This document shows positions 48,958-58,879 of a DNA stretch of 64,000 nucleotides, one piece after another (position 1 is the first letter of the stretch; every line of letters starts with the position of its first letter). The stretch comes from Polyangium sp. y55x31. Its GTDB lineage: Bacteria > Myxococcota_A > Polyangia > Polyangiales > Polyangiaceae. Made by a program: the position numbers and the translations under genes. Under the pieces are notes generated by a model. That model saw nothing but the letters and a program-made list of their open reading frames with translations. It searched no databases and was not told the DNA's origin. Location of the stretch: NCBI RefSeq assembly GCF_029946505.1, contig NZ_JARZHG010000015.1, positions 124,001 through 188,000 of the forward strand, read 5' to 3'.

Positions 48958-50642
48958 CAACGACCTCGAAGGTGGGGCACGACGCCCCGCTTGACCACGA
49001 TGTCCGCGGCGAAACGATCGCTCGTCTGCGGATAATCGATGGTCGCATGCAAGCCGCGGCTCTCGTGGCGCGCGGCCGCGCAGCCGACGATGAGCTCGGC
49101 GACGGTGGCGATGTTGCGGAGTTCGAGGAGGTCGCGCGTCACGAGGTGCCGCCAGTAATACTCGCGAATCTCGTCCTGCAAGAGGGCGATGCGGCGAGCG
49201 GCGCGGCGAAGGCGCGCGTTCGAGCGGACGATGCCGACGTAGTTCCACATGGTGCGGCGCAGCTCGTCCCAGTTGTGCGTCACGACGACCTCCTCGTCAC
49301 TCGGGACGGCGTCGCCGATCTGCCACTCGGGCACCTCGGGGAAGGGGCTCTTGCAAAGCTCGTCGCTCGTGCTCGCGAGGCGCACGGCGGCGCGGTGGCC
49401 GAAGACGAGGCCTTCGAGCAGCGAGTTCGAGGCGAGGCGGTTGGCGCCATGGAGGCCCGTGCACGCGCACTCGCCGACGGCCCAGAGGCCGGGGATCGTG
49501 GTGCGGCCGTGGAGGTCGGTGCTGATGCCGCCGCAGAGGTAGTGCGCCGCGGGGACGACGGGGATCGGCTGCGAGGTGATGTCGATCCCGAAGCGCAAAC
49601 ACTCGGCGTAGATCGTGGGGAAGTGATCGCAGACGAAGCTCGCGGGCTTGTGCGTGATGTCGAGCAGGACGAACTCGCTGCCCGTGCGCTTCATCTCGAA
49701 GTCGATCGCGCGGGCGACGATGTCGCGCGGGGCGAGCTCCTTGCGCGGGTCGTGGTTCGCCATGAACGGCGTGCCGTCGGGCAAACGCAGGAGCGCGCCT
49801 TCCCCGCGCAGCGCCTCCGTGATGAGGAAGCTCTTCGCCTGCGGGTGATAGAGGCAGGTCGGGTGGAACTGGTAGAACTCCATGTTCGCGATCTCGGCGC
49901 CTGCCCGGTACGCCATCGCGATGCCGTCGCCCGTCGCGACGTCGGGGTTCGAGGTGTAGAGGTAAACCTTGCCCGCCCCGCCCGAGGCGAGGATCGTGGC
50001 GCGCGCGAGGTACGTCTCGACGAGGTGGCTCTTCGCGTCGTCCTCGCCGTCCGAGCGCGTGGCCGTGTTGAGCACGTACGCGCCGACGCAGACGTCGGGG
50101 CCGCCGAAGCGCGACATGACGATGAGGTCGATCGCCATGTGATGCTCGAGGATGCGAATGTTCGGGTGCGCGCGGCAGCGCTCGAGCAGGGCGCGCTCGA
50201 CCTCGAAGCCGGTCGCATCCGCGACGTGCAAGACGCGGCGCGCGCTGTGCCCGCCCTCGCGAGCGAGGGCGATCGAGCCGTCTTTTTCGCGGTCGAAGCG
50301 CGCGCCGCGGTCCATGAGCTCGCGGATCCGATCGGGCCCCTCGCGCACGCAGATGTCGACGACGACCTCGTGGCAGAGGCCGGCGCCGGCGACGAGGGTG
50401 TCCTTGATGTGCGCCTCGAAGGTGTCCTCGGGCGAGATGACGGCGGCGATGCCGCCTTGCGCCCAGCGGGTGTTCGACTCCTCGCTGCTGCGCTTGGTGA
50501 CGACCACGACCTCGCCGTGTTCGGCGATGTCGAGGGCGAAGGTCAGGCCAGCGATCCCGCTGCCGATGACGAGAAAATCGGTCGTGACGGCCACGGGCGG
50601 CAGGGTAGCAGGCTCCTTGACGCACAACGACAACGCTGTCAT
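48957..50642 (-). CDS. nadB: L-aspartate oxidase
   Basis: NadB oxidises L-aspartate to iminoaspartate, the first step of NAD synthesis, using FAD. The FAD-binding VIGSGIAGLTFALD is near residue 24, RWAQGGIAAVISPEDTFEAH follows, and HGANRLASNSLLEGLVFG is near 400; all are typical. From the ATG at 50642 it has 561 residues; a GTG at 50594 would give 545, nearer the usual length, and neither has a clear ribosome-binding site. nadA and nadC are not adjacent. It lies 73 bases from the divergent etfB gene. Confidence 0.95.
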   Translation of the reverse strand: MTALSLCVKEPATLPPVAVTTDFLVIGSGIAGLTFALDIAEHGEVVVVTKRSSEESNTRWAQGGIAAVISPEDTFEAHIKDTLVAGAGLCHEVVVDICVREGPDRIRELMDRGARFDREKDGSIALAREGGHSARRVLHVADATGFEVERALLERCRAHPNIRILEHHMAIDLIVMSRFGGPDVCVGAYVLNTATRSDGEDDAKSHLVETYLARATILASGGAGKVYLYTSNPDVATGDGIAMAYRAGAEIANMEFYQFHPTCLYHPQAKSFLITEALRGEGALLRLPDGTPFMANHDPRKELAPRDIVARAIDFEMKRTGSEFVLLDITHKPASFVCDHFPTIYAECLRFGIDITSQPIPVVPAAHYLCGGISTDLHGRTTIPGLWAVGECACTGLHGANRLASNSLLEGLVFGHRAAVRLASTSDELCKSPFPEVPEWQIGDAVPSDEEVVVTHNWDELRRTMWNYVGIVRSNARLRRAARRIALLQDEIREYYWRHLVTRDLLELRNIATVAELIVGCAAARHESRGLHATIDYPQTSDRFAADIVVKRGVVPHLRGR

Positions 50643-50715
50643 GAGGCACGCGCCTGACGGGCGCGCGCGTCCTGTTGGGCCCGACCCTTGGCCGCCGAAA
50701 GGAGCCTCCCGAACC

Positions 50716-51543
50716 GTGAAGATCCTCGTTGCTCTCAAGCGCGTCGCCGACCCGGACAACGCCAACAAGGTGAAGATCCCTGCCTCGGGAGAGAAGATCG
50801 ACACCACCGGGCTCGAGTGGAAGCCGAACCCGTTCGACGAGTACGCCCTCGAGGCCGCCCTGCGGCTCACGGAAAACGGTACGCAGCCGAAAGTGCGCGC
50901 CGGCGAGGTCGTGGTGGTGACGTTCGGCCCGAAGGAGACGGAGACGACGCTGCGCGCCGCGCTCGCGACGGGCGCCGATCGCGCGATCCGCGTGGACGCG
51001 TCCGACGACAAACTCGACGGTGATCTCGTGGCGCGGGCGCTGAAGGCGCTCGTCGAGAAGGAGAAGCCGGACGTCGTGCTGATGGGCAAGCAGGCGGTCG
51101 ACGGTGATTCGAACCAGGTGGGGCAGATCCTCGCGGAGCTACTCGACTGGCCGATGGCGACGTTCGCCGCGACGATCCGCGAAGAGGCGGGCGCGCTGCT
51201 CGTGGGCCGCGAGGTCGACGGCGGCGTGTCGACGCTGCGCGTGAAGCTGCCGGCCGTGGTGACGGTCGACCTGCGCATCGTGGCGCCGACGAGCGTGTAC
51301 TCGACGAAGACGCCGTCGACCCACAAGTACAACGACGGCGTGCGCTTCGCGGCGCTGCCGGCGATCATGGCGGCGAAGAAGAAGCCGCTCGTCGAGGTGA
51401 AGCTCGCGGACCTCGCGCCGGATCAGGCGCTGAAGGTTTCGTACCACGGCTTCGCGGCGCCCCCGGCGCGCAAGGCCGGCATCAAGGTCAAGGACGTGAG
51501 CGAGCTCGTCTCGAAGCTGAAGAACGAGGCGAAGGTCCTCTGA
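50716..51543 (+). CDS. etfB: Electron transfer flavoprotein beta subunit
   Basis: EtfB with EtfA carries electrons from acyl-CoA dehydrogenases to the quinone pool and binds AMP. The 275 residues begin KILVALKRVADPDNANKV and contain EWKPNPFDEYALEAALRL, the family signature GKQAVDGDSNQVGQILAELL near 120 and a C-terminal helix ending KNEAKVL. Start is GTG at 50716 with AAAGGAG eleven bases before it. etfA follows after 44 bases. Confidence 0.96.
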   Translation: MKILVALKRVADPDNANKVKIPASGEKIDTTGLEWKPNPFDEYALEAALRLTENGTQPKVRAGEVVVVTFGPKETETTLRAALATGADRAIRVDASDDKLDGDLVARALKALVEKEKPDVVLMGKQAVDGDSNQVGQILAELLDWPMATFAATIREEAGALLVGREVDGGVSTLRVKLPAVVTVDLRIVAPTSVYSTKTPSTHKYNDGVRFAALPAIMAAKKKPLVEVKLADLAPDQALKVSYHGFAAPPARKAGIKVKDVSELVSKLKNEAKVL

Positions 51544-51587
51544 GGACCCTCTAGGACAAACCCCCATTTCGGAGAAGAGGTATCAGA

Positions 51588-52559
51588 ATGGCTGACGTTC
51601 TCGTTGTGGCGGAGGTTGCCGAGGGCAAGCTCAAGAAGACCACGCACTCGGCGATCACGTTCGCGCAGAAGGCAGCGGCGGCGATCGGCGGGACGTTCTC
51701 GATCCTGGTGATCGGCGACGGCGCCGGGAAGGCGGCGGCAGAGGCGCAGGGCTTCGGCGCGGCGAAGATCCTCGTGGTCGAGGACGCGTCGCTGAAGAAC
51801 TACCTCGCCGAGCGCTACACGCCGACGGTGGCGGCGGTGGCGAAGGGCTACGGCGTCGTCGTGGGCACGGCGAGCGCCTACGGCAAGGACCTGCTGCCGC
51901 GCGTCGCGGCGCGGCTCGGCGCGGGTTACGCGAGCGACATCACGGAGGTCACGCCGGAGAACGGCAACCTCCGGTACAAGCGGCCGATGTTCGCGGGCAA
52001 CGCGTTCGGGATCTGCTCGATCTCGACGCCGATCCAGGTGGTGAGCGTGCGTCAGAGCGCGTTCGCCGCGGCCGAGCCCACGGGCGGTCAGTCGCCGGTG
52101 GAGACGGTCGCGTACGCGGGCCCGAGCAAGGCGGCCGAGCGCGTGGAGTTCGTCTCGTTCGATCAGGTGAAGAGCGCGCGTCCGGAGCTGACGGAGGCGC
52201 GTGTGGTCGTGTCGGGCGGTCGCGCGCTGAAGGAGAAGTTCAACCAGGTGCTCGACCCGCTCGCCGACGTGCTCGGCGCAGCCGTGGGCGCGAGCCGCGC
52301 GGCCTGCGACGCGGGCTACGCGCCGAGCGATCTGCAGGTCGGCCAGACGGGCAAGATCGTGGCGCCGCAGCTCTACTTCGCGATCGGCATCTCGGGCGCG
52401 ATCCAGCACCTCGCGGGCATGAAGGGCTCGAAGGTGATCGTGGCGATCAACAAGGACGCCGACGCGCCGATCTTCCAGGTCGCAGACTACGGCCTCGTCG
52501 CGGACCTGTTCACGACGGTGCCGGAGCTCGTGAAGGGGATCCAGGCGGCGAAGGGCTGA
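51588..52559 (+). CDS. etfA: Electron transfer flavoprotein alpha subunit
   Basis: The FAD-carrying partner of EtfB, 323 residues. N-terminal [22 protein letters not shown] and the FAD-binding C-terminal part ([35 protein letters not shown] and [27 protein letters not shown] near 265) are typical. It forms a two-gene operon with etfB and is followed by a strong terminator. A purine-rich GGAGAAGAGG lies just before the ATG. Confidence 0.97.
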   Translation: MADVLVVAEVAEGKLKKTTHSAITFAQKAAAAIGGTFSILVIGDGAGKAAAEAQGFGAAKILVVEDASLKNYLAERYTPTVAAVAKGYGVVVGTASAYGKDLLPRVAARLGAGYASDITEVTPENGNLRYKRPMFAGNAFGICSISTPIQVVSVRQSAFAAAEPTGGQSPVETVAYAGPSKAAERVEFVSFDQVKSARPELTEARVVVSGGRALKEKFNQVLDPLADVLGAAVGASRAACDAGYAPSDLQVGQTGKIVAPQLYFAIGISGAIQHLAGMKGSKVIVAINKDADAPIFQVADYGLVADLFTTVPELVKGIQAAKG

Positions 52560-52591
52560 TCGAAGAAGCGCGCTTTCGCGCGTGGAACACG

Positions 52592-52633
52592 GGCCCTCTC
52601 TCGCGAAAGCGGGAGGGGGCCTTCGTGTTTTTG
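52592..52633 (+). terminator. Intrinsic terminator of the etfBA operon
   Basis: GGCCCTCTCTCGC (52592-52604) pairs with GCGGGAGGGGGCC (52609-52621), with two G-U pairs and a GAAA tetraloop, followed by TTCGTGTTTTT. It begins 33 bases after the etfA stop. Confidence 0.9.
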
Positions 52634-52688
52634 GTGACGTGATCGAGGACGATCCCCTTTTCGTGCCTTGCCGCTAGGATCGCGCCCC

Positions 52689-55138
52689 ATGCGCGGCGCA
52701 ATCCTTGGCGTTTTGGGTGTTCTGCTCGTCGGCTGCGGCGAAATTCCACTGCGGGGCGGGAGCGGCGAGGCTTGTCCCACGGACGAGCGCGACGAGGGCG
52801 GGGCGCGGGTCTTCGCCTTGCAGCCGCGCGTCGATCCGGCGCATTTCGAGAGCTACGACAGCTACCGCGCGCACCTCGTCGAGCTCGTCCGGACGCACGT
52901 GGCGCCGTGCCTGGCGAAGGATCGGCCGAACGTGCTCGTTTTCCCCGAGAACACGGGCCTCTCGGCCGGCTTCGTGGGCAGCCGCGGGGAGGCGGCGCGC
53001 GCGTCGAGCGGGGCATTCCCGGCGTTCCTGACGCTCGGCGGGCAATACACGAAGCCGATGGATTTCTACAAATCGAAATGGCCCGAGGCGCCGTTGCCCA
53101 CGCAGATCCTGCTCGGGCTCACGGATACGACCTGGCGCGCGTTTCACGAGACGAACCAGGCGATCGTGAAGGAAACGGGGGCGTGGCTGGTCTCGTCGAC
53201 GAACGTGAGCGGGCGCGTCGAGCGGAGCGAGGATCCGGCCGAGATCGCGGCGCTCGCGGATCCCGATTTGAAGGATGTGTCGTACGTGTACGTGGCGCGC
53301 GATCCGGCCGTGTACAATGCGGCATTCGTGTATGGGCCGGACGGGGAGATCGTCGCGAGCCGGAAGAAGCCTTATCCGATCCTCATGGAGGAGGTCGATC
53401 TCGCGCTCACGCCGGGGCCGCTGCGCGAGGCGACTCCAATCGAGGTAGGTCCGCTCGGGGTCGGCATCGTGACGAGCAAGGATGCGTGGATGCCGGACAT
53501 GGTGGATCGGCTGGCGGCGCTCGGGGCCGATGTTTTCTTCCAGCCCGAGGCCTTCTCCGGCTGGACCATCCCCGAGAGCGCGGACGAGCCGAATGCATGG
53601 CGCCGGACATCCTGCGCCAGAGCACGATGGCCGCGGTGCAGAAGCACGGCGCGCTTCGTCATGGCGTCGTACCGCATCTCACGGGCAATCTGTTCGATTT
53701 GCCGTTCGACGGGCAATCGATCGTCGTGGGCGACATCGTGCCCGGCGAGGCGCGGCGGGCGTATGTCGGGCAAAACGAGGGGGGCGGGGTGATCGAGGTC
53801 GCGCCGTGGGTGGTGCCGGATCCCGGGGAGAAGGATCCCGCGGCGACGCTGGAATCACGCCGGGCCTCGCTCCGCGCCGTGGGAGAGGAGCTGCTGCCGG
53901 CGGGTGTCCGGAAAAACCAATACGTGGAGACGGTGATCGCCGCGGACATCGATCCTGCGCTCCCCTTTCCCGTGGAGGCCGCGGGCGCTCCGGGCGCGCT
54001 CGGTCCGAGCCAGGCGCTCCAAGCCATGGGGGACGCGGAGCAGAGCCATCCGGCGCTCGCGTGGGGCGGCGGAGGGCCCCTCGTGCTCGCATTCCAGGAG
54101 GGCGCTCGTGGGGCGACCCGCGTGCTCGTGGCGACGTCGGAGGACGAGGGAAAAACGTTTGGCGCGCCGCACGCGGCGGCGTCGGGGGGAGAGGCGCAGA
54201 TCACGCCGGCCGTGCTTGCGACGGGGGATCACGTGTACGTCGCGTACCAGGAGCGCAGCGCGGCAGGGGCGCGCGTGGCCTGCGTGCTCTCGACCGACCG
54301 CGGAAAAACCTTCGGCGCGCCGGTGTTTTTGCCGTCCGAAGGGATGACGCCGGATGCCTGGCTCCCGGCGCTCGCCAGCGCGAGCGGCCGGGTGTTCCTG
54401 GCGTACGTCGATGGTTCGTCGGGGAACGAGCGCGTCATGCTGGCGCGCGCAACGGCAGGGACGCTCGATTTCGAGGTGCAGCCGATCGAGAGCGCGAAAA
54501 TGCATCCCGGGATGAACATCCGCAACAACCAGTGGGCGCCCGCGGTCGCGGCCCTCGGCGGCGAGGTCGCGGTCTCCTGGGTCGATTTCCGCGGGTATAA
54601 CTGGGACGTCTTCCTCGCGCGTTCGAGCAACGGCGGCACGGCCTTCGGGGCGCCCGTACGCGTCGACGACGGCACGGATGCGCCCGAACGCCTGAACGAC
54701 GATCCCTCGCTGCTCTTCGTGCCGGGCGGCGGCGCCGTGACGGTCGCGCTCGGGTGGAGCGACGTGCGGAGACGCGAGCCGAATGCGACGGCGCGTGTGT
54801 CGCTGGTTTCGGGGAACGTGATCGGTCAAAGCCGCAAGCTCGGCGAGGGGCCCGCAGAGGCGAGCGCTTTCCGGCCGAGGCTCGTCGCGCTCGGCGCCGG
54901 GAGCGTCGCGGCAGTTTGGCAGGACGATCGGACGGGAGGGAAAGACGTGTACCTGGCGACGAGCGTCGAGGGTGGAGCGAGCTTCGGGGCGGAAAAGCGC
55001 ATCGACGATGGCGGGGAGGGGCCGAGTTATCAGACGGGGCCAGCGGTCGCGGCGAATGGGGTCGGGGGGATGGTGGTGGCGTGGGAGGATACGCGGTCGG
55101 GGCGGAGGCGGATTCGGTGGGTGGCGGGGAAGCCGTAG
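52689..55138 (+). pseudogene. Frameshifted lipoprotein: nitrilase-like domain followed by sialidase-like Asp-box propeller
   Basis: The first frame (52689 to about 53600) encodes a lipoprotein signal (LLVGC) and a carbon-nitrogen hydrolase-like domain with Glu in FPENTGL and Lys in SRKKPYP. The usual catalytic Cys position reads SKD in GIVTSKDAWMPD, i.e. Ser. Near 53600 the homologous text continues one frame away: NAW from the first frame, then APDILRQSTMAAV from the second, so one G appears to be missing in TGGCGCC. The second frame runs to 55138 and has four Asp-box-type repeats (SEDEGKTFGAP, STDRGKTFGAP, SSNGGTAFGAP, SVEGGASFGAE) of a sialidase-like propeller. Joined, it would be about 816 residues. 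It may be a real pseudogene or a sequencing error. Confidence 0.8.
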
Positions 55139-55192
55139 TGGGGCAGGCTTTCCCGGCCAAACGCGCGAGTTCGTCCAGGAACAGGCAATTCC

Positions 55193-56092
55193 TTGACGTG
55201 CGTGGTTCGTCCTGGCACCGTTGACCACGTGCACAACCGGTACGATCAGGCCTACAAGCAGATCCTCTGCGCCGCGCTCGAGCCCTCGGGCGTGTTCGGG
55301 CCCGAGATCGAGGTCAGCCCCGATCCGCAACGCGTCGACGGGTTTTACGTGCCGGACCCCGCGCGTCCCTCTCCGATCGCGTCGACGCTGCTCGGCCGGA
55401 TGGGTCGCGCCGCCTGTACGTTCGAGGTGTTCTCGGAGACGCCGGACGACGGCGAGCTCATTGCGTGCGTGCGCAAGCACCTCAACCTGCGGCATATCCT
55501 TTCGGGAAAGGACCCGCCCGTTCCGCTGCCGCGGCAATGGATCCTCTCCTCGGGCCGACCGCAGAAGGGGCTACGAGCGCTCGGCGCGCGGCGCGAGCGA
55601 GCTTGGCCGAGCGGCGTGTACGCCATCCCGTCCGGCTTCGCGACGTCGATCGTGGCGGCAAACGAGCTGCCCGAGGAGCGGTCGACCTTGCTCTTACGGC
55701 TCATGGGCCGTGGAAGAACGCTGCGGCGGGCCATCGCGGAGCTCCGGACGCTCGGCGACGACGACTTCGAGCGGTGCACGGCCCTGCCGATCCTGGTACG
55801 CTTCCGGATCGAAGCAGCGTCCGGTCCTGTCACACCTTCGGATGAGGAGTTTCTGATGAGTACGCAGGATGTCCTGGAGATGTGGGAACGACGGGCCGAG
55901 GAGCGTGGTGCCCAGCGAGGGCTCAGGGAAGGCCAACGTTCCCTCCTGCTCCAGCTCCTCCGCCGCCGTTTCGGGGAGCTGCCCCCCGCCGTCGTCGCCC
56001 GCGTCGAGGCGGCCGATACGCAGGCGCTCGAGTCCTTCGCCGCGCGGCTCCTCGTCGCGAAGAGCGCGGACGAGGTCGTCGCGGACGAGTAA
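55193..56092 (+). CDS. Rpn/YhgA-like protein with DUF4351 C-terminus
   Basis: The N-terminal 130 residues (RYDQAYKQILCAALEPSGVFGPEIEV, later FEVFSETPDDGELIACVRKHLNL) resemble the PD-(D/E)xK-related nuclease region of Rpn/YhgA-like putative recombination proteins in diverged form. The last 60 residues (GLREGQRSLLLQLLRRRFGELPPAVVARVEAADTQ, given in part) match DUF4351. A TTG at 55193 is the first start; GTG codons at 55202 and 55229 are alternatives, the last giving a start at HNRYDQAYK. Such genes are repeated in many myxobacterial genomes. Confidence 0.72.
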   Translation: MTCVVRPGTVDHVHNRYDQAYKQILCAALEPSGVFGPEIEVSPDPQRVDGFYVPDPARPSPIASTLLGRMGRAACTFEVFSETPDDGELIACVRKHLNLRHILSGKDPPVPLPRQWILSSGRPQKGLRALGARRERAWPSGVYAIPSGFATSIVAANELPEERSTLLLRLMGRGRTLRRAIAELRTLGDDDFERCTALPILVRFRIEAASGPVTPSDEEFLMSTQDVLEMWERRAEERGAQRGLREGQRSLLLQLLRRRFGELPPAVVARVEAADTQALESFAARLLVAKSADEVVADE

Positions 56093-56115
56093 CCTGGGCC
56101 GACCTCTGCCGCTCG

Positions 56116-57384
56116 TCAGCGCTCGCTCAAAGCCTCGACCACGATCTCGCACATATCGTCCCCGCGCAGCGGCGAGCGCGTCTCCTCCACGTGAAACCGC
56201 CCGCCCCCTCCGCCGAAAAGCGCCGCGTACGACGCCGCGCTGATCGGGTTCGGCGCCGCGAAATCCACCCGGTGGAGGAGCTGCATCACGGCGAGGACCG
56301 CGCCCTGCTGAAAAAATAGGCGGTTTCGCACGGACGCACCATAACGCGTCCCGTAATAGATGCTCTCCTGCGTGGTCGGGCTGCGCACGACCAGCGATTG
56401 GCCCGGGAAAAACTCGACCGAATACCAGCGGCCCCAGCCGAGCACGCGGGCGATCGATAGAAACTTCTCCAGCCGGTGCTCGACCGACCCCGTCGCTTTC
56501 GAGGAAATCGCCCACTCCGGCGACGAGAGCACCCCGCCGAGCAAATGGAACGCACCCGCCTGCGCCGCCTCACGCACGAGCGCCGCGAACACGGGCACGA
56601 GCTCCGGCGTACGGCTCTCCAGGAGGTGCATCGTGTCGAACGTGATCTGATTGACGTACCCGACCGGCACGATCGCGAGGCGCACGCCGAACGCCCGCAC
56701 GACGCCCTCTTCCGTCGCCACGAGATTCCGGATGCACCGCATCGCCGTGGGAATCGCATGCGGATACTGCGAAGCCGGCGCGTCGAGCGGCGGCGCCTTG
56801 AGCGGGAGGCTCGCGACGACCTGCCGCGTGACCGCCACGCCGAGCCGCGGTCTCTCCGGGCGGCGCGAGAGCGTGAAGGTGCAGCCGCCGTCGCCCCGCC
56901 CCACGCACGAGACCTCCTCGGCCTCGAAATGCCCCCAGTCCGAGGGGAACGCGAGGCTCGCCGCCGCCGCCGAGAAGCCCGCCGCGAACGAGTCGACCGG
57001 TTGCTTGTGCCGGATGACCTTGCCGTACTTCTCGGCGAAGCTCGCGCCGTAGAAGAGCGCCTCGCCGCGCACCATGCCGCCCTCGGCCGTGACGTCGAAG
57101 ACGAGCTTGCCGTGGCCCATCGACGAGAAAAGCGCGGACGCCGCTTCGAGCCGGTCCTTCGCGCCCTCGACGCTCTGGGCCTTGAAGACCGCTTCGAGCA
57201 GCGCATGCGAGCTCTCGAAGGCCGATTGCTTGCGCACGGCCCACCCCTCGCCGCCGAGCGCGTCGGAGACCGTCTGGTCGAGGAAGATCGCGTGGTGGTG
57301 GCTCTGGACGTAGACGAGCTGGTCGCTCAGCGTGAGCAGCGAGTGCGGCTGCAAGTCGCGGACGAGCTCGCCGAGCGCCTTCAT
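56116..57384 (-). CDS. V4R-like domain protein of the ParA-roadblock operon
   Basis: 422 residues, soluble. The first 180 residues end in FEAEEVSCVGRGDGGCTFTLSRR, the closing motif of V4R domains (Cys-x-Gly-Asp-x-x-Cys-x-Phe), which bind small molecules and regulate neighbours. The second half (RCIRNLVATEEGVVRAFGVRLAIVPVG) is another domain I cannot name. ATG overlaps the stop of the 277-residue gene (ATGA). It is the last gene of a four-gene operon with ParA and a roadblock protein, so it may be a ligand sensor for a GTPase/ParA-type switch (inference). Confidence 0.7.
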   Translation of the reverse strand: MKALGELVRDLQPHSLLTLSDQLVYVQSHHHAIFLDQTVSDALGGEGWAVRKQSAFESSHALLEAVFKAQSVEGAKDRLEAASALFSSMGHGKLVFDVTAEGGMVRGEALFYGASFAEKYGKVIRHKQPVDSFAAGFSAAAASLAFPSDWGHFEAEEVSCVGRGDGGCTFTLSRRPERPRLGVAVTRQVVASLPLKAPPLDAPASQYPHAIPTAMRCIRNLVATEEGVVRAFGVRLAIVPVGYVNQITFDTMHLLESRTPELVPVFAALVREAAQAGAFHLLGGVLSSPEWAISSKATGSVEHRLEKFLSIARVLGWGRWYSVEFFPGQSLVVRSPTTQESIYYGTRYGASVRNRLFFQQGAVLAVMQLLHRVDFAAPNPISAASYAALFGGGGGRFHVEETRSPLRGDDMCEIVVEALSER

Positions 57385-58214
57385 AACTTGCTCCGGAGCT
57401 CGGCGCGGTCGATGCCGAGGATGTCCTCCGCCGCCGTCTCGAGCAGGACCATCGCGTCGGCGCCGAGCGACTCGGGGTGATCGAGCGCGAGCGGTTTGAT
57501 GCCCGCGCGCAGCGCCACGCGCAGCCGCACCACATGCGGATCGGGCGCGTGCGCGTCGAGGTACGCGAGGAGCTTCGTCACCCGATCGATCTCCGCCTTC
57601 GTGCCGCGCGGCGGCGGCCGCGACGAACGCACGACGACCGCGCCGCTCGTCGGAAACGCGAGCGTGCGCGCCGGTTCTTCATGCTCGGCTTCGTCCGGCG
57701 CGGGCTTCGAGACGACGTTGACCGTGGGCGGCGGCGCCGAGACCGCAGGCACGCCCGAGGGCGGCGTGATCGACTCCTGCGGCAGCTCCGGCCGGAGCAT
57801 CATCGCGATCCGCGCCGCGTGGTAACGGACGAACCCGAGCGGCACCGTGCCGTCGAAGGAGACCGCCACGACGTGGCCGTGCACGCGCCGGATCACGATC
57901 ACGCGGCCCGGCATCTCCAGCGTGATCAGCGGATCGGCGAGGTCGGCCGGGCCCTGATCGAGCATCGGCGTGGGCGAGAGGAAGTCGAGCCTGCGCGCGT
58001 GGACCTGGCTCGTCTTGTAGACCTCGCGCAGGCTCTGCGTGACGGCGCCCGCGGTGTAGCCGGATCCCGGGCGGATCCAGGCCGCGTGAATCTTCCCGTC
58101 GGCGATGTGGAACGCGACGATCGCCTCGACGCCGTCGGCGCTCATGGCGAGCTGCTCGACGAGGGACGCGCCGGCGGGAGGAGCTCCTTTCGGCCGAGCA
58201 GGCCTCGCCGTCAT
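57381..58214 (-). CDS. Hypothetical protein, possibly roadblock-related, in the ParA operon
   Basis: 277 residues. Residues 15-145 (ASLVEQLAMSADGVEAIVAFHIADGKIHAAWIRPG ... VIVIRRVHGHVVAVSFDGTVPLGFVRYHAARIAMMLR, in part) have the strand-helix pattern of roadblock/longin folds but no clear signature. A Pro-rich linker then leads to a helical C-terminus ending in DHPESLGADAMVLLETAAEDILGIDRAELRSKL (in part). Start ATG at 58214 overlaps the stop of the roadblock gene by four bases, and its stop overlaps the start of the V4R-like gene. The function is unknown. Confidence 0.65.
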   Translation of the reverse strand: MTARPARPKGAPPAGASLVEQLAMSADGVEAIVAFHIADGKIHAAWIRPGSGYTAGAVTQSLREVYKTSQVHARRLDFLSPTPMLDQGPADLADPLITLEMPGRVIVIRRVHGHVVAVSFDGTVPLGFVRYHAARIAMMLRPELPQESITPPSGVPAVSAPPPTVNVVSKPAPDEAEHEEPARTLAFPTSGAVVVRSSRPPPRGTKAEIDRVTKLLAYLDAHAPDPHVVRLRVALRAGIKPLALDHPESLGADAMVLLETAAEDILGIDRAELRSKL

Positions 58215-58879
58215 GGTCCTCCGGTGCGCAACGTGTCGCCGAGGGCGTGGCGGCAAGCGAGGCGAATGCCGTGCGATTGCGTGGGCGTGAGCGGGCGCGT
58301 GCGGTTCAGGCCGACGAAGAAGAGCGTCGCGCCGACCTGGAAGCCGACGAGCTGGAAGCACGGCCCCTCGCCGATGTGCATCTCGAACGTCGCGCCGAGG
58401 TTGCCGGGTACGGCAGACGCGAGCGAGGCGATCGACGAGGCGACGAGGCCCGAGCCCGCGAGCTTGGCCTCGGTGTCGCTCACGGCGCCCGCGAGCGGCA
58501 AACCCGCGGCGTCGGCGAGGAACACGTCGGTCGCGCCCGTGGCTTCGCCGATCCACTGCACGATCTTCTCGCAGCGCTGCACGGGGCTCGTGATGCCCGA
58601 GAGGTCCGGCAGCTTCGGCAGGTTCCGCGGCGAATCGCCCGAGCTCGCGTCCGGGTCGTGCGCGGCGGAGGCGGCGTGACCGCCGCGCGGCGACGCCTCT
58701 GCAAGCGGCGGCGGCGAGGCCTCGGTCGCCGGCGCGGCCGCTCCGGGATCGAAGGACACGAGGTCGGGCGGCAGCGGCTCCACGGCCGTCGCCTTCTTCT
58801 TGCCCTTCTCTTCCCCCGAGAGCGAGGTCGCGGCCGCGATCGCGTTCGTGAGGTCAAACGAGGAGCGGGATCGGGCCAT
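58211..58879 (-). CDS. Roadblock/LC7-domain protein
   Basis: 222 residues: a disordered Pro/Ala-rich N-terminal 90 residues, then a roadblock-like domain from about 98 to 220 (QRCEKIVQWIGEATGATDVFLADAAGLPLAGAV, in part, with GLVASSIASLAS). In bacteria such proteins regulate small GTPases (MglB for MglA) or ParA-type motors. It overlaps the end of the ParA gene by 26 bases. No GTPase of the MglA type is in the window, so ParA itself may be the partner. Confidence 0.8.
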   Translation of the reverse strand: MARSRSSFDLTNAIAAATSLSGEEKGKKKATAVEPLPPDLVSFDPGAAAPATEASPPPLAEASPRGGHAASAAHDPDASSGDSPRNLPKLPDLSGITSPVQRCEKIVQWIGEATGATDVFLADAAGLPLAGAVSDTEAKLAGSGLVASSIASLASAVPGNLGATFEMHIGEGPCFQLVGFQVGATLFFVGLNRTRPLTPTQSHGIRLACRHALGDTLRTGGP

